Source: Eubacteriales bacterium (GTDB lineage: Bacteria > Bacillota > Clostridia > Oscillospirales > CAG-382). Taken from it: 64,000 nucleotides of DNA. Of this stretch, positions 51,435 through 59,492 are shown one piece after another; within the stretch, counting starts at the first letter, position 1, and the number at the start of each line of letters is the position of its first letter. Made by a program: the position numbers and the translations under genes. The DNA is taken from contig JAQWDK010000002.1 of the NCBI GenBank assembly GCA_028705495.1, positions 62,001 through 126,000 of the forward strand. Direction: 5' to 3'. The notes below the pieces were generated by a model, which was not told the origin of the DNA, searched no databases, and was given only the letters and a program-made list of their open reading frames with translations.

Positions 51435-53534
51435 TTAGAATATTGAGTAGTGGAGGAAAAGAGATGCCATCAGAGAAGCAACGAGTGAAACAACAGTAAT
51501 CTGTGTGTTAATCGAAGGACCGGCTGTGTCCTTGAAAGGATCTCCTACCGTGTCGCCAACTACAGCAGATTTATGAGCTATACTGCCTTTACCACCTTCT
51601 GCGCCTGATTCAACATACTTCTTAGCATTATCCCAAAGTCCTCCAGCGTTGGACATAAGCAAAGCAAGCAGAAGTCCACTTATGATGTTACCTGCAAGGT
51701 AACCGCCGACTGCTCTAACACCGCCTATAAAACCAACAGCAAGAGTAATTATAATGCTGATAAGCCCGGCAGGAATTAGTTCTTTTAGCGCGCCGTCTGT
51801 TGCGATTTCGATACACTTATCGTATTCGGGTACAACGCCTTTTTTGCCTTCCTTCAAGCCGATAATATCGCGGAACTGGCGATGGATTTCTGCAACCATA
51901 CGCTGTGCGTTCTTATCAACACCAAGCATCAGCATTGCTGAGAAAACAGCAGGTACTGCAGCGCCCACTAACATACCAAAGAATACTGTAGGATTAACTA
52001 TATCAAATCCTGATAAAACAATTTCTCCTGCAGCTTCGTTTACTTCAGATATAAATGCACCGAGAAGCGAAATAATTGTAAGGCCTGCAGCTGAAATAGC
52101 AAATCCTTTGGTAACTGCTTTAACTGTGTTTCCGGCGCTGTCGAGGGAGTCGGTTATTTCAAGTGCTTCGTCACCGAGATCACCCATTTCGACAAGTCCT
52201 CTCGCGTTATCGGCGATAGGCCCATAAGCGTCGTTGGATATAATCATACCGACGATTGAAAGCATACCAACAGCTGCCATTGAGATACCGAACATACCTG
52301 CGATCGGGTTTCCCGGATCAAGGCTCTTACATACATTATAAGAAGCGAGAGCGGAAATTGCAATTCCCACCATTGCTGGGAGAACGCTTATAAGTCCGTA
52401 TGAAAAACCAGAAAGTATCGTAAACGCCGGTCCTGAATTGGATGCTTTTGCGACATTGCGCACCGGCTTTTTATTATCGTTTGTAAAGTAATCGCTTGTT
52501 ATACCTATGATAACACCGACGAAAAGACCAATCGCTGTTGCACCCCAAATACGCCAATCAAACTTGAAAATAAGGGTTGCTAGAGCTGTCAGAACAGTAA
52601 ATACACCGGTGGTAACATAAGTGCTAAGGTTTAGAGCATGTGTCGGATCACCTTTTTTACCCATGCGGGCAAACATAACACCTAATATAGAAGACAGAAG
52701 ACCAAGGGCTGAAAAGCAGAAAATAACGGCTGTGAAATCGCTATTCATCGATTTTCCTAAAGCGACAGCCATGATAATAGCAGCGGCCATTGAAGCGACA
52801 TTGGAATCGAAGAGGTCAGCGCCCATACCAGCTACGTCGCCGACGTTATCACCAACGTTATCAGCAATGACAGCCGGGTTTCTGGGATCGTCTTCAGGTA
52901 TGCCGAGTTCAACTTTACCGACAAGGTCAGCACTGATGTCGGCGGTTTTGGTGAATATACCACCACCAGCTTTTGCAAAAAGAGCAAGGGAGCTTGCACC
53001 GAAGCTGAATCCGAGAAGAGCTGATGTCTGATTTACAAACATCGCAATAATGTAAACGAGAGAAACGCCGAGTAACACACTACCGACGACTGCCATACCC
53101 ATTACCGCACCGCCGCGGAATGCTGAAAGGAACGAAGGCTTTATGCCACCTTTCTGAGCAGACTCAGCAGTTTTAACATTGGCTACTGTCGCAACCTGAA
53201 TACCGATTTTTCCTGCAATTGCAGAAAAGACAGCACCTGCAAGATATGCCAGAGCCATAACTAAGTTAGAGATAATGGATTCGCCGCTCCAAAGCGGTTT
53301 CGGTAAGAAAACAAAAATAAGTATTGCTGCAACACCGCAGAATTTCGCAAGAACAATATATTCTTTGCGAAGAAATGCGTTTGCACCATTCCTTATGTAG
53401 CCGCCGACTTCGGCAACGCGCTTGTTATCGGAGGGCTGGCGCTTAATCCATTTGTAGAGCCAGACAGCGAAGCCAAAAGCGATAGCGGCGACGACGATAG
53501 AAACGGCTAAGAATAGATAGAGCTTGTCGTTCAT
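51435..53534 (-). CDS. hppA: Membrane-bound ion-translocating pyrophosphatase
   Basis: Couples PPi hydrolysis to H+ (or Na+) pumping. 699 residues from the ATG at 53534 (GGGGGAAAG upstream). The frame opens at 53648, but the extra 38 residues lack the hydrophobic character and a ribosome site. About sixteen membrane helices. Substrate motifs: DISADLVGKVE (family DVGADLVGKVE, two substitutions), DDPRNPAVIADNVGDNVGD, and near the C-terminus KSAVVGDTVGDPFKDTAGP. The segment GNTVKAVTKG has Lys where K+-dependent enzymes have Ala, suggesting the K+-independent, proton-pumping class. Confidence 0.93.
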   Translation of the reverse strand: MNDKLYLFLAVSIVVAAIAFGFAVWLYKWIKRQPSDNKRVAEVGGYIRNGANAFLRKEYIVLAKFCGVAAILIFVFLPKPLWSGESIISNLVMALAYLAGAVFSAIAGKIGIQVATVANVKTAESAQKGGIKPSFLSAFRGGAVMGMAVVGSVLLGVSLVYIIAMFVNQTSALLGFSFGASSLALFAKAGGGIFTKTADISADLVGKVELGIPEDDPRNPAVIADNVGDNVGDVAGMGADLFDSNVASMAAAIIMAVALGKSMNSDFTAVIFCFSALGLLSSILGVMFARMGKKGDPTHALNLSTYVTTGVFTVLTALATLIFKFDWRIWGATAIGLFVGVIIGITSDYFTNDNKKPVRNVAKASNSGPAFTILSGFSYGLISVLPAMVGIAISALASYNVCKSLDPGNPIAGMFGISMAAVGMLSIVGMIISNDAYGPIADNARGLVEMGDLGDEALEITDSLDSAGNTVKAVTKGFAISAAGLTIISLLGAFISEVNEAAGEIVLSGFDIVNPTVFFGMLVGAAVPAVFSAMLMLGVDKNAQRMVAEIHRQFRDIIGLKEGKKGVVPEYDKCIEIATDGALKELIPAGLISIIITLAVGFIGGVRAVGGYLAGNIISGLLLALLMSNAGGLWDNAKKYVESGAEGGKGSIAHKSAVVGDTVGDPFKDTAGPSINTQITVVSLVASLMASLFLHYSIF

Positions 53535-53799
53535 GATCTTTCCCCCTTGGTAATGTTTTTTCGGCAGCTCATTTGAAGAAACGAACAAATATGAGCTGCA
53601 AGGGTTGCTATTGTTAAAAATTTGCCCCTTTTCTGTAGATAATAACATAATTTGAACTTCAAAGCTATGGACAATTAGACAATTTATAGCCTAATTTTTT
53701 ATGTAATATTAACAAATAGATACTTTTTAATCGATATAATTATACTGTTAAAGTAAGTAAAAAAATAAGGCGACTACTAAAAGTCGCCTTGTATAAAGT
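53535..53799. other. hppA leader and intergenic region
   Basis: Contains the inverted repeat GCAGCTCAT (53564-53572)/ATGAGCTGC (53591-53599) in the hppA leader 30 bases before the Shine-Dalgarno, and AT-rich promoter sequence farther up with no clear consensus. The aspartate kinase terminator occupies 53756-53790. No further gene seen. Confidence 0.5.
53756..53790 (-). terminator. Aspartate kinase terminator
   Basis: AAGGCGACT (53767-53775) pairs with AGTCGCCTT (53782-53790). TTATTTTTTTAC follows on the minus strand. It lies 10 bases past the stop. Confidence 0.9.
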
Positions 53800-55140
53800 T
53801 TATTTGACAAATTCGTTGTAAATAGTTTTAACTGTATTTTCAAAATCAGATTCATCAACTCCGATGATGATATTTAACTCGCTTGAGCCCTGGTCAATCA
53901 TTCGAATGTTTATTCCCTCTCTCGCAACGGCGGTAAACACTCTTGAAGCTGTACCTGCTGCTCTAATCATACCTCGTCCAACGACTGCGATAAGAGCAAG
54001 ATTAGATTCAATATCTATGTTATCAGGGTTTACTGCTGCTGTTATTCGATCGAGAATCTCTCTTTCACGCCCTTTTATCGAATCTTTGAATACTACAACA
54101 CTCATTGTGTCGATTCCTGAAGGGAGATGTTCGAAGGATATTTTCATATCAGTTAACACCTGTAAAACTCTGTACCCGACTCCAAGCTCTTGGTTCATCA
54201 TATCTTTTTCGATATTGATTACCGAAAAGCCTTTTTTACCGGCGATACCGGTTATAACATCATCGTTAGCCATCGCTTTACATCTCGAGGATGCCACAAT
54301 CATAGTTCCTTCATCGGAAGGGTTGTTTGTGTTTCGTATATTTATGGGAATGCCGGCAAGTTTCACCGGAAAGATAGAGTCTTCATGTAGAACGGTTGCG
54401 CCCATATAAGAAAGCTCACGAAGCTCGCGGTATGTTATAACACCTATTTGCTTCGGGTTTTTTACTATACGTGGGTCACACATCAAAAAGCCCGACACAT
54501 CAGTCCAGTTTTCATATATATCAGCCATGACAGATCTCGCAACAATTGCACCGGTAATGTCTGAACCTCCCCGTGAGAAGGTTTTGACCGTACCATCTGG
54601 TTTTGCACCATAAAATCCTGGGATAACAGCGTTCGAGAGCGATTTTAATTTACTACCAGCGCATTTATCAGTTGCTGTCGCGTTGAAATTGCCTTCTTCA
54701 TCGAACAATATTATATCAGCTGCATCTACAAAATTAAAGCCAAGGAGTTTTGCAAGTATTTTACCATTTAAGTATTCTCCCCTACTGGCAACATAATCTT
54801 TTGCACAGCCTGCAGCAAGGGCTTCTCTTACTTTCTTATAATCATCTTCAAGAGAAATATCAAGCCCGAGATCAGAAATAATTCCGTTGTAGCGTTCACA
54901 AATTGCTGTGAATAACTGATCAAAACCTTCTGTACCGAACAAAGCGTGGCATGAAAGCAACATATCGGTAACCTTAGTGTCACCATCAAATCTTTTTCCG
55001 GGTGCTGAAGGAATAACATAGACTCTTGACGGGTCTGATTCAATTATGCTTTTGACTTTTAGAAATTGTTTAGCATCAGCTAAAGAACTTCCTCCAAATT
55101 TTACGACCTTTACGGAGGGGATATTGCAATTGGAATTCAT
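53800..55140 (-). CDS. Aspartate kinase
   Basis: Phosphorylates aspartate, the first step to lysine/DAP, threonine and methionine. 446 residues: KFGGSSLADAKQF (ATP/aspartate site), SRGGSDITGAIVAR, NWTDVSGFLMCDPRIV, MGATVLHEDSIFP and two C-terminal ACT domains (about 300-446) for feedback control (FSVINIEKDMMNQELGVGYRVL, LIAVVGRGM). No homoserine dehydrogenase domain, so it is monofunctional. GAAAGGA with 13-base spacing precedes the ATG. No lysine riboswitch is visible in the 220-base upstream gap. Which amino acid inhibits it cannot be read out. Monocistronic. Confidence 0.93.
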   Translation of the reverse strand: MNSNCNIPSVKVVKFGGSSLADAKQFLKVKSIIESDPSRVYVIPSAPGKRFDGDTKVTDMLLSCHALFGTEGFDQLFTAICERYNGIISDLGLDISLEDDYKKVREALAAGCAKDYVASRGEYLNGKILAKLLGFNFVDAADIILFDEEGNFNATATDKCAGSKLKSLSNAVIPGFYGAKPDGTVKTFSRGGSDITGAIVARSVMADIYENWTDVSGFLMCDPRIVKNPKQIGVITYRELRELSYMGATVLHEDSIFPVKLAGIPINIRNTNNPSDEGTMIVASSRCKAMANDDVITGIAGKKGFSVINIEKDMMNQELGVGYRVLQVLTDMKISFEHLPSGIDTMSVVVFKDSIKGREREILDRITAAVNPDNIDIESNLALIAVVGRGMIRAAGTASRVFTAVAREGINIRMIDQGSSELNIIIGVDESDFENTVKTIYNEFVK

Positions 55141-55275
55141 CGTTTTATATAAATCCTTTCAAAGAGGGATAGACATAATGATAATTTTATCATATTAAAA
55201 TAATATGCGCAATAGCTTTTTTAAGGAAGTCATTTGAAATAATCAACAAAATCAAAGTGAAATCAGCATGAATAA

Positions 55276-55304
55276 TTGACATTTATATATCCTTGTGTTA
55301 AGAT
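55276..55304 (+). promoter_or_regulatory. Promoter of the surface glycosidase-like gene
   Basis: TTGACA (55276-55281), 17-base spacer, TAAGAT (55299-55304), about 58 bases before the GTG start. Confidence 0.75.
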
Positions 55305-55361
55305 ACATCTTAAATAAATCTTTCTAAGTAGTATATGCAAAAAAGCAGAACGGAGAAATAG

Positions 55362-57059
55362 GTGAAATTTTACAAAGCTATTTGCGTTGTCATTTCAGCT
55401 GCAATTTTAAGCATGTCAATGCCCGCTTTCGCCGACAACGCATCGGAAACCACATCTAAGGAGGAGATAAAATTGAGTAGACCTGAATTTTATCAAGGTA
55501 TTGTAAACAGCGAGGTTAAGTTTATCAAAAACATTGCAATGGGCAATGGTGCGATACCAAAACATACACCTGCTGTAACAAACAAATTTAATGACAAGGA
55601 TCTTCCTGATATTAACGGGATTCCTGACGAGGTTTATAAAACCTGGCGTTTCGGACATGTTGTTCCATATTTTTCGCAAAGTTCCATTATGGGAGCGATG
55701 AAAGCTGCACCCAAGCAGTCTAAGGAGCTTGTCGCAAACTTCATCACCTGGTACCTTGATAGCCTAAACACAGCTGAAACGGATGCTTATGGTGTTGATG
55801 GAACCATTTATGATTTTTATATGTTCCAAAATCCCACAAATCCGCAGGAAGTTGTACAAATTCCAGCGAGAACGGTTCACGCGGATGAATTCGCTAATCA
55901 AAAAGACAACAACAAAGACTACGATTCCACTGATTCATATGCCGCTCTTTTAATAAGAATACTTTACGAATACTATAAAACATATAACGACACCGAGGTC
56001 TTTATTAATCGGAAAGCTGATGTTGACCGAGTAATGAACGCACTTTTCTCTACATATATCGACGAGCTTGATCTAACATATGCTAAACCGAGCTACGAAG
56101 TCTGCTTCCTTATGGATAACTGCGAGGTTTACAACGGTTTAATTGCTGCCAAAGCTCTATACAAAGAGGTTTTCAATGAAAACGAAAAAGCTGAGGAATA
56201 CGGCGCATATGCTGAAAAGGTAAAGAATGCGATAGAAAAGCTGATGTGGAATGAGGAAAAACAGATTTATTATTCTGGCATTTTCACAAACGGTAAACCT
56301 ACTACAAATCTTGATTTGTCTGCATTCTATCCCAACGCTACAGCGCAGCTGTTTCCGATAATGTTTGATTTAATTGACCCAAATGGTGAACGTGCGAAGG
56401 CAATATACGAGAAGTTCAACGAAAATTTCGGCGTTTCAGGCAAAGCAGGCCACAATTGGGCCATTCTTGACAAAGGCGACGATTATCCTTGGGTAACAAT
56501 AGCGCATGTCGCATCAAAAGTAGGAGATTACGAGCGTGTTGACACATTTATGACAATGCTTAAACGCAAGCATCTTGTAACCCACGAACACCCCTACTAT
56601 TGCGGTGAAGCTGGGCAAACACTATTAACCACGAACATTATGTTAACACCAAAAGCAATTGTTAGTCTTGAAAATGAAAACATCACAGCGGATGTGGGAG
56701 AAGAAATCGATATAGGTATTTCGCTTTATCCGTCTACCGCATCGATAAACAAACTCAAAATCAACATAAAAGACGAAAAGATTGCACAACTTGACCCAAC
56801 AACAGGTCTTGTGGTAGCTCAAGCCGCAGGTCAGACTGTAATAACGATATCACTTCCCGACTCTGTTCCTGACGCTGAAGAGTACATGGTTGTGCTGAAT
56901 GTAACCGGCGAGGTCGAATCAAATATCGAATCGTCGACTTCATCTTCTGGTAATAACAATCCCGGTCTTATAGCTGCTGGAATCATAGGAACGATAGCAG
57001 TAATTGGCGGCGCAATTGCACTCGGCATATACCTGACTAAGAAAAAGAAAGAATCATAA
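55362..57059 (+). CDS. Surface-anchored alpha/alpha-barrel glycosidase-like protein with Ig-like domain
   Basis: 565 residues from a GTG with GGAG 5 bases upstream. Signal peptide ends near residue 25 (AFA-D). The main region (about 60-430) alternates amphipathic helices typical of (alpha/alpha)6-barrel glycosidases: DINGIPDEVYKTWRFGHVVP, DSYAALLIRILYEYYKTYND, LMDNCEVYNGLIAAKAL, EKLMWNEEKQIYYSG and HEHPYYCGEAG. A bacterial Ig-like (Big_2) domain (about 432-525) follows, with VSLENENITADVGEEID and LDPTTGLVVAQAAGQT. Then come a Ser/Asn linker, a membrane helix and KKKKES. No LPxTG motif. I cannot name the GH family; trehalase/GH15-like folds are nearest by look. Confidence 0.7.
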   Translation: MKFYKAICVVISAAILSMSMPAFADNASETTSKEEIKLSRPEFYQGIVNSEVKFIKNIAMGNGAIPKHTPAVTNKFNDKDLPDINGIPDEVYKTWRFGHVVPYFSQSSIMGAMKAAPKQSKELVANFITWYLDSLNTAETDAYGVDGTIYDFYMFQNPTNPQEVVQIPARTVHADEFANQKDNNKDYDSTDSYAALLIRILYEYYKTYNDTEVFINRKADVDRVMNALFSTYIDELDLTYAKPSYEVCFLMDNCEVYNGLIAAKALYKEVFNENEKAEEYGAYAEKVKNAIEKLMWNEEKQIYYSGIFTNGKPTTNLDLSAFYPNATAQLFPIMFDLIDPNGERAKAIYEKFNENFGVSGKAGHNWAILDKGDDYPWVTIAHVASKVGDYERVDTFMTMLKRKHLVTHEHPYYCGEAGQTLLTTNIMLTPKAIVSLENENITADVGEEIDIGISLYPSTASINKLKINIKDEKIAQLDPTTGLVVAQAAGQTVITISLPDSVPDAEEYMVVLNVTGEVESNIESSTSSSGNNNPGLIAAGIIGTIAVIGGAIALGIYLTKKKKES

Positions 57060-57072
57060 ATTAAACTTAATG

Positions 57073-57106
57073 TGTAAGCAGGAGCGAATTTATGCTCTTG
57101 CTTACA
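57073..57106 (+). terminator. Terminator-like hairpin after the surface glycosidase gene
   Basis: TGTAAGCA (57073-57080) with TGCTTACA (57099-57106), and GAGC/GCTC inside. Only a weak U-tract (TATTATG) follows. Confidence 0.65.
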
Positions 57107-57145
57107 TATTATGATTTCAAAACGAAATTAGTTATTCTAAAGTAC

Positions 57146-57177
57146 TTGACTTATTCCTTCTTTTATGGTACTATAAT
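57146..57177 (+). promoter_or_regulatory. tRNA-Ser promoter
   Basis: TTGACT (57146-57151) with TACTAT (57169-57174) at 17 bases. An overlapping TATAAT (57172-57177) lies at 20 bases. It is about 60 bases before the tRNA. Confidence 0.65.
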
Positions 57178-57236
57178 CCTCGCTGACATCCGAAATGATT
57201 TCTTAAGGTGGCAGCTTAATGTTTGAATACATACTT

Positions 57237-57325
57237 GGAGAGATCGCGTAGCTGGTCGAGCGCGCATGATTGGAAATCATGTATACCGCAAGGTATCGAG
57301 GGTTCGAATCCCTCTCTCTCCGCCA
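57237..57325 (+). tRNA. tRNA-Ser (anticodon GGA)
   Basis: Complete class II tRNA. Acceptor GGAGAGA (57237-57243) pairs with TCTCTCC (57315-57321). The anticodon stem CATGA/TCATG encloses loop TTGGAAA (anticodon GGA, reads UCC and UCU). A long variable arm (TACC-GCAA-GGTA) identifies serine, and the T-arm is GAGGG-TTCGAAT-CCCTC. The discriminator is G57322, and CCA is encoded (57323-57325). It is followed by a duplicated terminator block. Confidence 0.97.
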
Positions 57326-57506
57326 CCGGCTTGAAGCCGGACACAATATCGCGCACCTTAATAAGTGCGTGATTTTTCTTCAATGCCCGCAATTTCACAT
57401 TCATCTTTTTTGTCAGAGGATCTCACCGGCTTGAAGCCGGACACAATATCACGCACCTTAATAAGTGCGTGATTTTTCTTCAATGACCGCGATTTTACAT
57501 TCATCT
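57324..57506 (+). repeat. 100-base-period direct repeat holding tandem terminators after tRNA-Ser
   Basis: Two copies, 57324-57406 and 57424-57506, differ at only a few positions over 83 bases. Each contains a CCGGCTT-GA-AGCCGG hairpin and then a terminator hairpin (GCGCAC or ACGCAC paired with GTGCGT, loop CTTAATAA) with GATTTTTC. The second copy has a fully paired CACGCAC/GTGCGTG stem; the first has one G-U. The first copy begins at the tRNA CCA. Confidence 0.9.
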
Positions 57507-57735
57507 CCTTATAATTGTAGGGTGTGTTTTATTTTACCACAAGTTTTAGCCATAGAATACAAGAGAGAACAACGAAGAGAAGCGGAAACTTTACTGCGCA
57601 AAGCATAATTATTTTTATTATAAACCATAACATCAACGCAAAGTTGACATAATGACATTTATGTGCTATAATCAAAACATTACAACGAGGTGCGAAGCGG
57701 ATGCTTTTGCACCCTGTTGTTTATTTTATGCCCGA
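57507..57735. other. Intergenic region before the YczE-like gene
   Basis: AT-rich, no gene seen except the consensus promoter at 57644. The predicted transcript leader (about 57679-57735) contains GAGGTG (57688-57693) followed by an ATG at 57701 that is out of frame with the gene and opens only a short frame. Confidence 0.5.
57644..57672 (+). promoter_or_regulatory. Consensus sigma-A promoter of the YczE-like gene
   Basis: TTGACA (57644-57649), 17-base spacer, TATAAT (57667-57672). Predicted start about 57679, which excludes the ATG at 57652 as a start codon. Confidence 0.87.
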
Positions 57736-58383
57736 ATGGTTGATATACAAACCATAAAAAATTTGAAGGTTATTAAAATAACAAAAGGAAGTTTTAATCT
57801 TAAAGTTATCTCAAGAAAATCTGTTCTGATGCTCGTAGGTATATTCATTTCATCGCTCGGCGTTTGCTTGTCTCTGAAGTCAAAACTTGGCGCTACACCT
57901 ATCGGTGTGTGCCCTGCGGTATTCAGTCAACCCCTTAAAATATCTACTGGTAAAGCAATGGGGCTTTTACTTGCTATATTCTTGTTAATTCAAATTGTGC
58001 TCCTTAAAAATGAATTCGCACCTATTCAGTTATTTCAGCTTTTACTTACCGGTATATATGGTTTTTCGGTTGACATAGTCACAAAAATTCTTTCCCTTTT
58101 CCCCGATGAACTATTGTGGCAACGGTTTACTTACTGTACAATGGGTATTGTTATCCTTGCTTTCGGAGTATTTATTATGTTGAAAACCGATTTTATCATG
58201 CTTCCTCAAGATGCGGTAGTAAACGTGATATGCAAAAAGTATAATTGGGAATATGGTAAGATCAAGATAATTTCGGATAGTATTTTAACTGTAATTGCAG
58301 CTGTCGGTTCATTGATTCTATATAATAAACTGGTCCACGTGGGAATTGGTACAATTTATCAGCGCTATTTGTCGGAAAAATAA
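57736..58383 (+). CDS. YczE/YitT-type integral membrane protein
   Basis: 215 residues from the ATG at 57736, the first in-frame ATG downstream of the predicted transcription start. Five hydrophobic segments: about 25-45, 60-80, 90-110, 120-140 and 175-195. Typical YczE features are the first helix with LVGIFISSLGVCLSLKSKLGATP, where a small-residue GATPIGV motif follows the helix, and MLPQDAVVNVICKKY before the last helix. The family (COG2364) has no firmly established function. Membrane transport is suspected. The ribosome binding site is weak. It ends before a terminator at 58472. Confidence 0.75.
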   Translation: MVDIQTIKNLKVIKITKGSFNLKVISRKSVLMLVGIFISSLGVCLSLKSKLGATPIGVCPAVFSQPLKISTGKAMGLLLAIFLLIQIVLLKNEFAPIQLFQLLLTGIYGFSVDIVTKILSLFPDELLWQRFTYCTMGIVILAFGVFIMLKTDFIMLPQDAVVNVICKKYNWEYGKIKIISDSILTVIAAVGSLILYNKLVHVGIGTIYQRYLSEK

Positions 58384-58471
58384 TCAGTAAACTTAAAGAA
58401 GCAAAGACACTAAACATTTTTATTGACCGAATAATCGGTGACAAGTAAAAGAATAACCTAATAAAATTAGA

Positions 58472-58506
58472 GGGGCTGTTATTGTAACAGCTCCTTTATT
58501 TTTTTC
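58472..58506 (+). terminator. Terminator after the YczE-like gene
   Basis: GGGGCTGTTA (58472-58481) pairs with TAACAGCTCC (58485-58494), followed by TTTATTTTTTTC. Confidence 0.88.
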
Positions 58507-58545
58507 TTTATTGTAAATTATGCTACTCAATATGAATAAAATCTA

Positions 58546-58574
58546 TTGGAATATTAAAGTTTCCCTGATATAAT
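58546..58574 (+). promoter_or_regulatory. Promoter of the lipoprotein-AraC operon
   Basis: TTGGAA (58546-58551), 17-base spacer, TATAAT (58569-58574), about 58 bases before the first lipoprotein start. Confidence 0.7.
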
Positions 58575-58631
58575 AGACATGTGGCATTTAATAAATGATA
58601 TTAGTTTTCGCAGAGATAGGAGACAGCAGAT

Positions 58632-59471
58632 ATGAAACGTTTTTTATTGATTCTTATCGCCTTTGTATTTTTACTTGTGTTGACATCTTGTGTTAGTGAG
58701 TCAAAACAAGAAATTCTAATGTATTTAAATGAAAACGACAATAATTATATTGAGCAAAAAAGAGTTTCGAGCACGAAGATCGTTGAAGAGTTAAGCTCTT
58801 TGTCTATGCCATACAGCAAAAGTACTAAAGAAGCTTACATAAAATATCCTATAAATACATATACAGAAGGAAAGTTCAGCTATATATTTGATAAAAATGA
58901 TTATTTAGTGGGATATTCATTTCCATTTGATATGGTTGGTGATGATACGATTTATCGTTTTCCTGAGGGATTCCAAAAGAAATCAGTTTTTATCGGCAAC
59001 GAAAAAGCCAAAGAAATTAGTCTTGAATTTTTGAGTAATTATACCGATACAAATGGTTATGAACTCGTAAGCCAAAATAATAACCCGTTTTATAGATTTC
59101 ACTATAAAAAGTGTGTCAATGGAATTGAAATTGAAAAAGCAATTATCGGATTAGACAAATACGGTAATGTTTTTATGTTTAGAATAACAAAATATGCCAA
59201 CGAAGAAGTTGAACTCCCTAACAACACTAATGAATTTTATATCGGAAAATTAAAAGCGTTTTATATGGATATCGAGAGCAGTCCCAACAATTGGAAATCC
59301 AGAAATATACGAGAAACCAAGGATTATAAGATTACATATAAATCGCTATGCTACCTTTCGGAATTTCAAACATATGCAGTAATGTTCAGAATGACATGGA
59401 TAAATGTATTAAATGACGGCTCAGAAAATCCTACTGGAAATCAGTTTTACTACCTTTTGAATCAAAAATAG
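58632..59471 (+). CDS. Lipoprotein of unknown function (first of a related pair)
   Basis: 279 residues with a lipoprotein signal peptide, lipobox LTSC (Cys21). The mature part has two similar-looking halves of mixed alpha/beta: KFSYIFDKNDYLVGYSFPFD with a following EKAKEISLEFLSNY helix, and FYRFHYKKCVNGIEIEKAII with GLDKYGNVFMFRITKY. The second half resembles PepSY/YcdB-like modules (tyrosine-rich strand, turn, VDxYGxV strand), but I am not certain. The next gene shows the same order of elements. It is 21 bases upstream of that gene. DNA here is AT-rich compared with flanking housekeeping genes. Role unknown. Confidence 0.7.
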   Translation: MKRFLLILIAFVFLLVLTSCVSESKQEILMYLNENDNNYIEQKRVSSTKIVEELSSLSMPYSKSTKEAYIKYPINTYTEGKFSYIFDKNDYLVGYSFPFDMVGDDTIYRFPEGFQKKSVFIGNEKAKEISLEFLSNYTDTNGYELVSQNNNPFYRFHYKKCVNGIEIEKAIIGLDKYGNVFMFRITKYANEEVELPNNTNEFYIGKLKAFYMDIESSPNNWKSRNIRETKDYKITYKSLCYLSEFQTYAVMFRMTWINVLNDGSENPTGNQFYYLLNQK

Positions 59472-59492
59472 TTAATTGAGGGTGATACTAAG

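Noticed and set aside
53864..54409. A 181-codon plus-strand frame
   Set aside because: Antisense shadow of aspartate kinase.
55141..55361. Lysine riboswitch upstream of aspartate kinase
   Set aside because: The gap is about 220 bases, AT-rich, shared with a divergent promoter, and shows no lysine-riboswitch-like helices.
57216..57404. A 62-codon minus-strand open frame overlapping the tRNA-Ser
   Set aside because: It runs antisense through the tRNA and terminator repeat, has no ribosome binding site, and its composition follows the RNA gene.
57237..57506. Integration site (attB/attL) at tRNA-Ser
   Set aside because: The downstream direct repeat does not duplicate the tRNA 3' end, and no integrase or mobile genes lie nearby.
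57324..57506. CRISPR array
   Set aside because: Only two units, each containing terminator hairpins, with no spacer-repeat alternation and no cas genes.
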